Source of the DNA: Hordeum vulgare subsp. vulgare
Taxonomy: Eukaryota; Streptophyta; Magnoliopsida; Poales; Poaceae
Direction: 5' to 3'
DNA length: 64,000 nucleotides
Assembly (NCBI RefSeq): GCF_904849725.1
Contig: NC_058523.1
Location: 336,019,948 to 336,083,947 of the forward strand
How positions within the stretch are numbered: the stretch's first letter is position 1; every line of letters begins with the position of its first letter. Under the pieces are notes generated by a model. The model worked only from the letters and a program-made list of their open reading frames with translations. It was not told the origin of the DNA and did not search any database. Position numbers and translations under genes: made by a program. Of this stretch, positions 45,140 to 56,984 are shown piece by piece.

Positions 45140-46058
45140 CACACGGAGTGCGCAAGTCCTTTTGTCCCAAAACCAACCAAAGCAACTAATGCTAGGGAGG
45201 AAAATGAGAGGAAGAACAAAGAAGAACACAAAGAACTCCAAGATCTAGACCCAAAGGGTTCCCCTCACTTAGAGGAGAAAGTGATTGGTGGAAATGTGGA
45301 TCTAGATCTCCTCTCGCTTTTCCCTCAAGAACTAGGAAGAATCATTGCAGGGATTGAGAGTTAGCAAGCTCGAAGAAGGTCAACAATGGGGGAAGAACAC
45401 GAGCTAAAGACATAAGGTTCAATGGGCAAGAATACCCCCTTTTATAGGTGGGGAAAAATCCAACCGTTATGCTTCACAGCCCGCACAGAGCGGTACTACC
45501 GCTCGGTAGGTTCACCAACCATGTTGAGGCCAAAAAGGATGCGCAAAAACAGTCCGACGAAACGGTACTACCGCTCTTAGAGCGGTACTAAAAAACTACT
45601 AGCGCTCCGGGGGTGGTACTACTACGACAGAAGCGGTACTACCGCTGACACCACGAGCGGTACTACCACTGGATAGTGAAACTGCTCTAACAATCGCATA
45701 CGGACTCCGAATTCAACGAAACCAAGTTTGTTGGAAAGCTAACGACATGGGCTAACACAACCTTAATACAAATATCAAGAAGAAGAAAGTGAGAAAAGGC
45801 CCATAAGAAAATGGTGAGAACCCTTCTTGGAATAAGGACGGTAAAAACTCCCAACATCGAAAACATCATAGAAGATGCATATGGACTCCGTTTTCGATGA
45901 ACTCGAGCTTGTCATGAAGATGACCATAAGCTCTAAAACTCACAAAGAGAAACAACAAACAAGAACCAAGAAGTATGATGCAAGAATGCAAATGGTTTGA
46001 GCTCTCAACGAACGATACGATCAAGCTACTCACTTGAGAGCCCCCCTTGACAGTACGT
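45140..46058 (-). repeat. Element E1 LTR, right part
   Basis: Continuation of the copia LTR after element B. It contains GTGCGCAAGTCCTTTTGTCC and an array of near-palindromic GAGCGGTACTACCGCTC-type motifs (45489-45662), both shared with E2. It then runs on to a GGGGGGCTCTCAAGTGAG-type sequence (minus) near 46040. The outer limit against element D is uncertain by tens of bases. Confidence 0.65.
45489..45662. repeat. Near-palindromic GAGCGGTACTACCGCTC motif cluster (E1)
   Basis: Several copies of AGCGGTACTACCGCT, with variants, in the copia LTR. The same cluster occurs in E2 at 52259-52440. Each copy is an almost perfect inverted repeat of 7-8 bases per arm. Confidence 0.8.
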
Positions 46059-46067
46059 TAATCTATC

Positions 46068-46265
46068 CTAAAACAGAAAACCTATCAAGGGAAAACATAT
46101 ACCTTGCACCTCGTCCTTATCAATTCCAGCGGCGCGTAAGAACACGTCGCTTGGCCACTCGCATGCCCGAACTTCTGCGACTCGAGGGACCAAATACTTG
46201 GGCTTCTTCTCACTTCCATCATCCTTGGGGTCACGGCTTGACGAACCTCTTAAGAACCTCCTCAT
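46068..46265 (-). pseudogene. Element D ORF-1, first exon only
   Basis: Met 46265 begins MRRFLRGSSSRDPKDDGSEK, then ACEWPSDVFLRAAGIDKDEV, matching the element C ORF-1 start (basic Ser-rich, then PCEWPSDEFM). A GTATATG donor follows DEVQ, and then the element is truncated. Confidence 0.6.
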
Positions 46266-46293
46266 CTTTCCCCTTTTTTATCTCTAAAAATTT

Positions 46294-46515
46294 CTGAAAT
46301 TTTTAGTGACTCTAAGGAAAAGTGAACAAGGCTCAACTAAACTCGTAGCAACTACTCCCACAAGTGCCTAGAGGCCATATTATGCATCAAAACTACTTGG
46401 GACCAGCTAGAATTAGCATGCAAAGCTCAAGAACATGGTCACCAAGGCAGCAAAAATACGCGAAGTATAAGGCACTAGAGCAAAAACTATTTGGACCAAT
46501 GGAGAAGTCACTTAC
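46294..46515 (-). other. Putative leader intron before ORF-1 of element D
   Basis: Donor CTTG/GTAAG at 46515 and acceptor TTTCAG ending at 46294 on the minus strand, 222 bp. Element C has the same donor context and a 224-bp spacing. Confidence 0.6.
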
Positions 46516-46653
46516 CAAGGAGTAATTTCCCCAAAACAGTTCGGAGAACGGTGATTTGAGCAAAGAGATCCAAAATCCCAGCATGAGGAACAAGAACACG
46601 GGTTTGAGCTGCGAAACGATTTTTTATGGAGGTAGGAGAAGCGGATGAGAGCA

Positions 46654-46831
46654 AGAATGAGTGGGGGGGGTGCCTGTGGGCCCCACAAGCCTGGGTGGTG
46701 CGGCCAGGGGGGTGCCCGCGCCCCTAGGGCTTGTGGCCCACTGGTGTGGCCCCCCAGACAGACTCTTTGTCCCAGTATTTTTCAAATATTCCAGAAAAAA
46801 TCATATCTGATTTTCACAACATTCGGAGAAC
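46654..46831 (-). promoter_or_regulatory. LTR-like segment inside element D, upstream of ORF-1
   Basis: Minus-strand match to element C 16021-16197 and, more distantly, to the LTR of C. GTTCTCCGAAT, a TTTTTTCTGGAATATTTG block and CTTGTGGGGCCCACA are all present in the same order. Conservation of this block in two independent copies argues that it belongs to the family. Confidence 0.6.
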
Positions 46832-47115
46832 TTTGATTTTTGGGGTACTTTTCTACCGGACGCTAAAACAGAAAACAGGGAAAACTAAACTAAATCTATC
46901 ATTTTGTTCTAAGAAACCTAAAGTGAAAGCTTGGAACAGAGGTTTGTGACTCCTCGATTCATCCATCTCATGGTCATTGAAAGAAATCCATCGACGGGGT
47001 TGAGCAAATGCCCTCAAAAAACTTTCTCGAATCGCAAAAGAGAACGGAGAATTTTCGAATAGTCACTAGGTCACCTCAATGGGGATGTGTATTTCCCCAA
47101 CCAGTAAGTCATACT

Positions 47116-47598
47116 TCATCTTGACACGAGGAATAGGGCATTCAAAGCTCCCAATAAGAATCGATGAAGTTTTTTGATAGCATTGATGCAATGTACTTGA
47201 TATTGTTTCTTCAGAAAGTGCACCGTATGCTCATTACCATTGACATGGAAAGTGACATTGCCTTTGTTGCAATCTATAACAGCCCCTGTAGTGTTTAAAA
47301 AGGGTCTTCCGAGGATGACAGCCATGGCATCGTCCTCGGGAATATCAAAAATAACAAAGTCTGTTAAGATGGTGGTGTTAGCAACCACAACATGCACATC
47401 CTCGCAAATGTCGATAGGGAAAGCAGTTGATTTGTCGGCCATTTGCAGAGAGATTTGAGTGGGTGTCAACTTATCTAGTTCAAGTCTACGATAAAGAGAG
47501 AGAGAGGCTAACACTAACACCAGCTCCAAGGTCGCATAACGCAGTTCTAACGTAGTTGCCTTTAATGGAGCAACGTATAGTGGGCACACCGGGATCAC
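47116..47598 (-). pseudogene. Element D protease-like domain
   Basis: SLYRRLELDKLTPTQISLQM and ILGRPFLNTTGAVIDCNKGN align with the element C protease. The active-site part (DLGAGVSVMP in C) is disrupted by small frameshifts near 47510. Confidence 0.7.
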
Positions 47599-48474
47599 CT
47601 ACTTCTTAGGAGTTCCACCCTTGAAAGTGTAATTGGCAAGCATGGAGGAAATCTCAAGATCAGGTATCCTCCTCTTATTAGTCACAATATCTTTCATGTA
47701 CTTAGCATACGGAGACATTTTGAGCATATCTATCAAACGCATCTGCAGAAATACAGGTCTGATCATTTCAACGAATCGCTCAAAATCCTCATCATCCTTT
47801 TTCTTGGATGGTTTGGGAGGAAAGGGCATGGGTTTCTGAACCCATGGTTCCCTTTCTTTACCATGCTTCCTAGCAGCAAAGTCATTCTTATCGTATCTTC
47901 TAGTCTTAGGTTGTGGGTTATCAAGATCAACACTAGGTTCAATCTTCACATCCTTTTCATTGCTAGGTTGAGCATCATCATGAACATTACTATTGATATT
48001 ATCATTAGGCTCATGTTCATCACCAGATTGTGTTTCAGCATCAGAGATAGAGGCATCGTTTGGATTCTCAGGTGTAGCAGCAACAGGGTTGCTAGCATGC
48101 ACGTTCCTATCATCTTTCTTCTTCTTTCTAGGATGACTAGGTGCATCAGTGCTAACTCCTTGAGAATCTTGTTCAATTCTCTTTGGATGACCCTCAGGAT
48201 ACAAGGGTTCCTGGTTCATTCTACCGCCTCTAGTAACGACTCTGACAGAATTATCATTCAACTCATTGAGCAAGTCATTTTCAGCTTTAAGTACTTGTTC
48301 TACCTGAGTAGTAACCATAGAGGCATGTTTACTCAGAAGTTCAAGATCATTGACATTTTTGTCCACACAAGCACTTAAATGACTAAGCATACGAGCATTC
48401 TTTTCCAATTGTCTGCTAACATAATCATTGAAACTCTGTTGTTTGACAACGAAGTTATCAAATTCATCCATCAT
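47599..48474 (-). pseudogene. Element D gag, C-terminal part
   Basis: Begins MMDEFDNFVVKQQSFNDYVS and ends LANYTFKGGTPKK. It contains an acidic/Asn-rich middle and the PFPPKPSKKKDDEDFE block shared with element C. It is separated from the upstream gag frame by a short shift at 48471. Confidence 0.75.
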
Positions 48475-49850
48475 TGGATAGCAGGTTTATCAAAAGGAAT
48501 ATCACTCTCATTAAACCTACGCAGAGAATTTACTTCTACTACCTGTATCGGGTTATCGAGACCATGGATCTCTTTGATAGGTGGTAGATTTTTGACATCT
48601 TCAGATTTAATGCCTTTCTCTCGCATAGATTTCTTGGATTCTTGCATATCTTCGGGACTGAGGAATAGAATACCTCTTTTCTTCGGAGTTGTCTTAGGAG
48701 GTGGTTCGGGAATAGTCCAAGCAGTCTCATTGCACAAGATATTGTTCAACAGAATCTCAGCTTGTTCTATAGTTCGTTCCCTAAAAACACTACCGGCACA
48801 ACTATCTAGGTGGTCTTTGGAAGCATCGGTAAGTCCATTATAGAAGATATCAAGTATTTCATTCTTCTCACGAGGGTGATCAGGCAAAGCATTCAGCAGC
48901 TGGATGAGCCTCCCCCAAGCTTGTGGGAGACTCTCTTCTTCAGCTTGAGCAAAGTTGTATATTTCCTGCAAGGCATCTTGTTTCTTATGGGCAGGGAAAT
49001 ATTTTTCAGAGAAGTCGTAGACCATATCCTGGGGGCTACGCACACAACCAGGAGCAAGGGAAGCTAACCAGGTCTTAGCATCATCCTTTAGCGAGAAAGG
49101 AAACGGCTTGAGCATGTAGTAGTGGCGGATCTTTTCCTCACTAGTGAATAGGGTGGCTATATTGTGCAGTTTGGTAAGATGGGCTACAACCGTTTTAGAC
49201 TCGTAACCGTGAAAGGGATCATATTCGACCAGAGCAATTAACTCAGGGTCGACAGAGAATTCATAATCCTTATCGGTCACAAAGATAGGAGAAGTGGCAA
49301 ACTTCGGGTCGTATTTCATCCTAGCGTTCATAGATTTTTCTTTCCACTTGTGCAGAAGTTTCTCAACATCATAGCTATCCTTACACGCAAGAAAATCCTC
49401 AGCAATCTCTCCCTCCATAACATAGCGTGTATCAGGCGTAACAGGCAATTCAGGCATAGTAGCAGGTTCTACTTCAATAGTATCAGCAGTTTCAGAAGTA
49501 TCATCACGTCTAGCAGCAACTCTAGCAATATGTGCATCAAGGGCACCTAGTGGCAAAGAAGTATCAAGCATAGCATCATCAGGCATAGTATCAAGCATAG
49601 CATCATCAGCCATAGTATCAAGCATAGCATCATCACGCATAGTATCAAGCATAGCATCATCATAAGCATCATGGGCAGCAGAAGTAGCATCATCAAGCAT
49701 AGGCGACATATCAAGATTTCTAGCAGGAGGCGATGTCGCGAACTTACTCAGAACTGAAGGTGAATCAAGTCCAGAGCTCGATGGCAGTTCCTTACCTCTC
49801 CTCGTAGTGGAAGGCAGGATTTTAGTTCTTGGATATTTCCGATTCCTCAT
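48471..49850 (-). pseudogene. Element D gag, N-terminal part (459 codons)
   Basis: Starts at Met 49850 (MRNRKYPRTKILPSTTRR), about 50 bases inside the primer-binding site. It includes an imperfect DDAMLDTM repeat near residues 65-95 and the capsid core FPFSLKDDAKTWLASLAPG. It gives the N-terminus that element C has lost to insertion A. Confidence 0.78.
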
Positions 49851-49900
49851 AGTGCTCAGCAGACGTCAATCCCAAGTGACTCAGAGAATATAGTTGTGCT

Positions 49901-49918
49901 TCCCCAGCAACGGCGCCA
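49901..49918 (-). other. Primer-binding site of element D
   Basis: TGGCGCCGTTGCTGGGGA on the minus strand, 10 bases inside the LTR end. It is complementary to a tRNA-Asp type 3' end, as known for Athila-like elements (from memory). Confidence 0.7.
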
Positions 49919-49928
49919 TAAAAAGCCT

Positions 49929-51529
49929 TGATGTCCCACAAGCCTATGGGATCGCAGCAGTTTTCGAGGGTAGAGTATTCAACCCAAATTTATTGATTCG
50001 CTCACAAGGGGAAGCTAAAGAATATTCTCAAGTATTAGCAGCTAAGTTTTCAATTCAAGCACACCTGAAAGATTAGTGTCTGCAAACAAAGTATCAGTAG
50101 CAAGGTAGTATAATAGCAACGGCACCAGAAAAAGCTTTGACAATCCCAGGCAACGGCGCTAGAAAAAGACTTGTTGACGGGATGTTAGCGCCAACAAAGT
50201 CTTGCAACAAGTAACAATGGAGTAGCAAGGAACAGTAGTAGCAGCAGCAGCAAAGTAACAAGTAACAGCAGTAGTGACAGCAGCATCAAAGTGACAACAA
50301 CAGCAAAGTGATAGCAGTAGCAATAGTAGCAGCAAAGTGGCCCAATCCCTTTGGTGGAAGCGGACAAGCCTAGGCAAAGTAACATTGCGAGGACCAGTAG
50401 TAAAAGACTCGTAGGCAGTGGATCGGTCATGGAAGAGTGTGACGGATGTGATTCATCATGTAACAGCTATAACACGGAGATATATGTAACTAGCTCCCGT
50501 TCATCAATCTAATGTAGGCATGTGTTCCGTATGTAGTCATACGTGCTTAGGAAAAAGAACTTGCATGACATCTATTGTCCATCCCTCCCGTGGCAGCGGG
50601 GTCCTAATGGAAACTACGGGATATTAAGGTTCTCCTTTTAATAAAGAACCGGACCAACGCATTAACAGATGGTGAATACATGAACTCCTCATACTATGGT
50701 CATCTCCGGGAGTGGTTCCGCCTATTGTCACTCCGGGGTTGCCGAGTCATAACACATAGTAGGTGACTACAACTTGCAAGATAGGATCTAAAACACACAT
50801 ATATTGGCGACAACATAAAAGGTTCAGATCTGAAATCATGGCACTCGGGCCCTAGTGACAAGAATTAAGCAGAGCCAAGTAGTAGCAACATCAATCTAGA
50901 ACATAGTGGATACTAGGGATCAATCCCCGTCAAAAACTAACTCGATTACATGATAGATCTCATCCAACTCATCACCGTCCAGCAAGCCTACGATGAGTTT
51001 ACTCACGAACGATGAAGAGAATCGTGGAATTGTCGATGGAGAAAGGTTGATGATGACGATTTCGACGATTTCCCCTCTCCGGAGCCCGAAACGGACTCCA
51101 GATCTGCCCTACAGATGAAGAACAGGATGTGCCGGCGCCTCCGTATCGCAAAACGCGATGAAACCTTCTCTGTGATTTTTTTCCAGGCGAAACGGAAGAT
51201 ATAGAGCTGAGTTTGGGGGCGGTGGTGCCACGTGGGCCCCACAAGCCTGCACGGCGCAGCCATAGGGGGTGGCCGCGGCATGTGGGCTTGTGGCCCACTG
51301 GCACGCCCCCTTAGGTGGATCTTTGGCAGGTATTTTTCTTTTATTCCAGAAAAAATCTCCGTAAATTTTCAGGACATTCCGAGAAATTTTATTTCTGCAC
51401 AAAAACAACACCATGGCAATACTGCTGAAAACAGCATCAGTCCGGGTTAGTTCCATTCAAATCATGCAAATTAGAGTCCAAAACAGGGGCAAAAGAGTTC
51501 GGAAAAGTAGATACGACGGAGACGTATCA
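49929..51529 (-). repeat. 5' LTR of element D (1601 bp)
   Basis: On minus it starts TGATACGTCTCCGTCGTATC at 51529 and ends GGGACATCA at 49929. Same start, length class, trinucleotide-rich tract and PBS-like repeats as the LTR of element C. Confidence 0.85.
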
Positions 51530-52447
51530 GGCCACCGTAATCTCCTCACGCCCTCGCACAATGCAAGATGTCATGATTCCACTATTGGTGCCCTTGAAGG
51601 CGGCGACCGAACCTTTACAAACAAGGTTGGGGCTATCTCCACACAATGCTTTGATGGCTCCCAACGAAACCACGAAGCTTCACCACAATGGCATATGGCT
51701 TCGAGGTGACCACAAATACTCGGGGCAATCTCCACAACTTAATTGGAGACCCTGACGCTTGCCCGGAGCTTTACACCACAATGATTGAGCTCCGAGGAAC
51801 CACCAAGCTTCTAGGGGTACCAAGTACCCAAGGGTAATATCCTTCTCAACTTCTCACTTCCACGTATTACCCTGGAGAACTCAAACCGATGCACCAAATA
51901 CAATGGCAAGGGCACACAAAGTGCGCAAGTCCTTTTGTCCCAAATCCCACCAAACCAACTAATGATAGGGAGGAAAATGAGAGGAAGAACGAAGAAGAAC
52001 ACGAAGAACTCCAAGATCTAGACCCAAGGGGTTCCCCTCACTTAGAGGAGAAAGTGATTGGTGGAAATGTGGATCTAGATCTCCTCTCTCTTTTCCCTCA
52101 AGAACTAGCAAGAATCATTGGAGGATTGAGAGTTGTCAAGCTCGAAGAAGGTCAACAATGGGGGAAGAACACGAGCTAAAGAGATAAGGTGCAATGGGGA
52201 AGAAGACCCCCATTTATAGGTGGGGGAAAATCCAACCGTTATGCTTCACACCCCGCACAGAACGGTACTACCGCTCATGGGAGCGGTACTACCGCTCGGT
52301 AGGTTCACCGACCATGCTGAGGCCAAAAAGGATGCGCAAAAACAGTCCGACAGAGCGGTACTACCGCTAGGGAGCGGTAGTAAAAAATTACTACCGCTCC
52401 GGTGGCGGTACTACTGCTACAGAAGCGGTACTACCGCTGGCACTACG
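51530..52447 (-). repeat. Element E2: second copia LTR fragment
   Basis: Aligns with E1 from its GCCACTGTAATCTCC block (26043) across the insertion point of element B to the palindromic motif zone (52259-52440). It runs uninterrupted through GGGCACACAAAGTGCGC, so it is a paralogous empty site for element B. Both ends are truncated: by element D on the left and by the next LTR on the right. Confidence 0.8.
52259..52440. repeat. Near-palindromic GAGCGGTACTACCGCTC motif cluster (E2)
   Basis: Counterpart of the E1 cluster, with copies at about 52262, 52280, 52355, 52368, 52403 and 52425. Confidence 0.8.
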
Positions 52448-52965
52448 TAGGGACCCCGACTTACAAGTCGAGATCGCCGTGCTTAGTGATCCCAGAGATC
52501 AATTCTCACCGAACACAGATACCGAATAAAAGAGTCTTACATCCACACATACCGTTTGATACAATTAAATGACAACTTTGGTCGAGTCTTACATATATAG
52601 GGCCTTAAAGGCCTACACTCCAAAATGGACCTATAGCGGAATTATTGGTTGAAAGCGCGAACCCATGCCATCAGCCTTAACCTACAGGCATTCTGACTGG
52701 GAAGCGTCCTAGATCGCAAGAACGTCACTGAGGTAATATTCACCATATCATGTTCTTTCACACCTGGTCACTGAAATAACAAGTGGCAAGCCAATGAGTA
52801 GTTTGAATGTACTCGCAAACAGCCCATGACATGAACAACGAAAGTGAAGGATAACAATATAATGCATCTTTAGTGTAACTCATATGGGTAGAATTATCAT
52901 GAATACGCATCAAGTTAAAGAATTACTTTAGAAGAACAGGTTACAGATATCAACATATCTACTAA

Positions 52966-53109
52966 GGGATGAACCATCCGAGTTCACCCTATATGCCAAG
53001 TCACCGAACTTGGTCATATGCTCAATATATCAGTTGAGGGATGAACCGTCCGGGTTCACCCTATATGCCAAGTCACCGAACTTGGTCATATTATTATTTT
53101 CATAACAAC
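52966..53109. repeat. 72-bp tandem duplication in the long LTR
   Basis: Two copies of a unit with GGGATGAACC and ACCCTATATGCCAAGTCACC, starting at 52966 and 53038. Confidence 0.75.
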
Positions 53110-54699
53110 ACCTTTTCCAACACCACACACTCTCACTCACGCACACCTGGTTTATGCGGAAATATCAGGACATAGTTTAAGCAGGATTACCCAACTGTCC
53201 TTGACCGTGGACATGGCTATTAAAATAGTTTACACTCTGCAGAGGTAGTACGCTGGACCCACGAGATCCGGGAACTTCCGTGTCATCCATGACTCGCTGT
53301 ATTTCACATACCTGAGGTAAGTACCCGATCAATGCCTTTCCCCTGACGATACTAGACAAAGAGATCCACTCGATTGGTACCCAGCCCACATGTCGTACGT
53401 CTTACGAGCACCAACTCTAGACCGTACCGACCATGCGGGGACCAACAGTGTGACTGTAACTCATAAAAATGGCATAGTCGTCCTACCCGGCACGACCCCA
53501 TCAAGAGAGTGACCACATATCACTCCTGCCACTAGTAATGTGGCTCTTTGCTAGCACCGACCAGAGTAATTAACATAGCCCCGTCCCATAAGGGGTAACA
53601 TGGTCGTACTAGTAAGGTCGACACATCATAAATCTAATCCCATTTCTGAAACCTTACTCACACAAAATACCGGGTGCATCACTTCACCAAAAGTGACCAC
53701 CTAACTCATCATCACCCTCAGGCATTAGTGGCACCCGACGGGGTTTTCATAAACTCTTGCTTTGTGACAACAACATGCTCATGATATTTCTACATCTATC
53801 TTTACTTGTCAACATGGTATTAGCATGACCCTAAGGGGTATAGTCAAGCTCAATGCATGTGCTCCGGAGGAGCCTTCGATAAAATCATATCAAATGATTA
53901 CCGGCACTTATGATCATATGCAACGGGAATACTTGCTATTCTATCATGCAAAGTAACATATGCTCAGTCATGGTCAAAGGGTTGCTTGCCTTGCTCACGT
54001 AAGTCCTCGGGGTCTTCGAGGTCTTCCGCTCCAACTCCGAATACTCCGTCTACCGTCAACTATCGTCAGAAACAAACATAGTAAGCCACACAACAACCAG
54101 GAAATAAATGTGTTCTATAAATAGAAGTTGTATTTTTCTTGGACCTCTCTGGTCATAAGAAAAATACCTGAAGCCTTTCATAGGAGATTTGAATCATCAA
54201 GGATTTTTGAATGGATGGAAAGAGCAATAGGTGATCATTGGAGAAGCCAACAGAAATCATTCTGTTAAAACTGAGTGAAGGCACCCATTTAACAGAGAAT
54301 GATTTTAGAAATACTTAGGAAGTGGTTTCAATGGATTTGGAGTTGAAATGAATATTCTAGGGATTTAACAATGTGGAATAAATAGCAAAAGGGGTTATTC
54401 ATTTGATGCAACAGAAATAAGTCACACAAAACTGTTGACCATGGTTCTAAAAATAGAGAAGATTTTAGAAGGCTCTGGGAGTTTGGATCCTCTAGGAATT
54501 TGCAAAGTGGGGTTTAAATTAATGAGAATTGGATTTAAATAGAAACACTACAGAAATATGTCTTGGAAAAACGTGCAAGGCACATATGTGGATAGAGCTT
54601 GAATTTAGGAACATGTAGAAATTTGAATCATCAGATTTGAAGTTAGTATGAATGTGTGATGGAATTTATAAGTTAAAGAGAAAATAAAAAGGAAAAGAG

Positions 54700-55620
54700 C
54701 TCAGCCTCAGGGGGGCTATCTTGCGCCATCAGCGCCAGATAAGCCTTTGGGCCGACCCACTGGCTCGGGCCACCAGCGAGGGCTACGCGGGAGGCGCCTT
54801 GCGTGAAATATGCTTCCTGCAAAGGGGTGACGGCATCCCACCGAGGCGCGTCCACCTAAGTGGCACGGCCCCACCTGGCGGCCTAGCCAGCCGACTAACG
54901 TGCGGGCCCGTGGCCTTCTTCAACCTACCTCCACGGGAGCGAACAGGGGAGGCCGACGGCGGATGCCGGAGCTACAGGGCATGGCTCCCGGCGCTCTGAC
55001 CATTGGAGAGCTCAAAGAGGCGAGCCGCACCCATTCCCATGCCGAGTGCGAGCTGGAAGGGGCCGAGGTGGCGGCGCCTCGGACGACCGCGAAGGTGGCC
55101 GTCGAAAGTCGCGGCCTCGATCTCTTGGCGCCCCCGGGAGGGAATGAGGGCTGACCGAGGGTTCCACGCGGAGGTGCCATGGCGCTGGAGGGGGTCAGAG
55201 GAGAGGGGAGGCTCGGAGGACCTCGAATCTGAGAGGAGGCCGAGGTGGCTCCAATGCGGCCATTAGAGGATTGGGGAGCTCGGGAGCTTATGCGGCTCGG
55301 TCCAGGGGTTCCTAGCGAGAGAGGGGAGTGGATCCGAGGCTCTGGTGCGCGGGGAGGCCCTAAGTGGGGAAGGAGGAATCGAGAAGGACCTCAGAGCTCT
55401 CTGGTGCACCCAGGGCACGGCGGCCACGCGTCCCTGAGCCTTCTTGGGGCCTTGCTGGAGTCATGGAGGGGGTCAAGGAGGGATGGGGGATGCTCTGGCG
55501 CTCTGGGGAATACTGCAGCCGTGGGACACAAGCTAGGGAACAAGGAAATGGTGCAGAGCACCATTAGTGCCGGCTGACAGCATGGTCACCATGGCCACGC
55601 GTGTCCAGGGTGTCCATTCG
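54700..55620. other. GC-rich zone in the long LTR
   Basis: GC content rises sharply relative to both flanks. Open frames occur on both strands but none shows a known motif. A transcription start and leader region is a reasonable guess. Confidence 0.35.
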
Positions 55621-56834
55621 ACCTGAAAAAGATGTCTCCCATGCAAGGCATGCTTGCGAGAGGTCACTGGTGGAGTTTGGATCCAAGTGAAGAAGGTTTG
55701 AATGGGTGCTGACTTTGATTTAGTTTGCAGCAGCAAACTTAGTGCTAGCAAACTAGTTTGCACATGGAGTTAGTTAAGGGAAAACCAGGTCCTGCACTCT
55801 TGTCAATAGAAGGACTACTAGCCTGCCAAATTTCAACTCAGGAAAGTGAGCCTAGCTAGTACTTGTAGTGCAATCCTATATTTTGGCCAGAAATCAACTT
55901 GAGGAGGTGTTGCTCATTTTCTCCACATGAGCATGCTATATCTTGGTTCTAGAAGAAGCCTTGGCATATAATATATGCTCTAGAAATAGTTGGGAGCCTT
56001 GTGTTAAGGAGAAGAATGGGAAGAAGGGGTAAAATAGTGATCCAAGGGTGAAAACGAGAGAAACTTGCAAAGGGTCCATCTCCAATAATTGACCAGTGGC
56101 CATGGGAATGTTACTCGAGGTGAAATGTAACTATGTGAGGCTGTGGTAGAAAGTTGAGCTCAAGGGTAAAAGTGGAAGGGGTAAAAGAAGCCAATTTAGT
56201 GAGTGCACACAAGGTGTTTGATCTATGGTTAGGCTACCAGATGGATTCCAATGGCTATGAAACTTAACAGGGTCCAATAATAGATGAAAATAGGCTTGCA
56301 CACCAAATTCGAGATTTGTTGGAGAAGTTTTCCAATGTAGACTTGAAAAACCCCAAAAATGGGCAAAAACGGGTTTCTGCTTAGAACCCTATTCAAAAAA
56401 AATCCCACAAATCCAATATTTGGTGTAGGGGCATTATTTGATCATTAAGGCATGCACAAAAAGTTTGAGGATAATTGGAGAAACTTTATAATGTAAAGTT
56501 TACCAAAGTCAGGATAATTGGATGCCTTATTGGAGTATTAAAACATGTCCACCGAATTTGAGCATAATTGGAGACACTTCACAATGTAGAGTTGCTCAAA
56601 TTTGATTCTGGACAGATAGGGTTTTAGAGTGATTAGGGGAGCCAAATCAACTTGGATTAAAATGAAACTTGGCAAGATCATCAATAATATCATAGATGAC
56701 ATGCTAGAATTTTACTGGAATTTATTGAGAATATTTCTTATAGAGATATTTCAAAAGCTTGACATAGTCAGGAATGGTTTTGGGGGGATTTGCCCAATAT
56801 TTTGAACATGACCACGTGTTGAACTCATATATAT

Positions 56835-56984
56835 CACTACATCAAAAGTGATAATTTATGACGCTCTTTCCGTGATGATTCAATGAAAAAACGTCACAGT
56901 TTGTGAAATTAAGATGATTCCCTAACGTTTTTTCACTTAATCGTCACAAAATGTGCGTCACGGATTATCACATTTGTTGTAGTG
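56835..56984 (+). mobile_element. 150-bp mini-CACTA (MITE-like) element
   Basis: Terminal inverted repeats CACTACATCAAAAGTGATAA and the complement of CACTACAACAAATGTGATAA, 18 of 20 matching. TAT flanks both sides (56832-56834, 56985-56987), the 3-bp duplication expected for CACTA elements. The interior is itself a loose inverted repeat around ACGTCACA / TGTGCGTCAC. Non-coding. Confidence 0.85.

Larger units (their letters stand above)
46059..51529 (-). mobile_element. Element D: Athila/Sabrina-like gypsy element, 3' truncated
   Basis: On the minus strand from right to left: LTR, PBS, gag, protease, internal LTR-like segment, leader intron, and only the first exon of ORF-1. Then sequence of element E1 begins. 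RT and integrase are absent, exactly as in element C. The 3' half of ORF-1, the 3' untranslated region and the 3' LTR are lost. Confidence 0.78.

Noticed and set aside
55003..55577. Several ORFs in the GC-rich zone of the long LTR
   Set aside because: They overlap in all frames on both strands with no motif, as expected from high GC.
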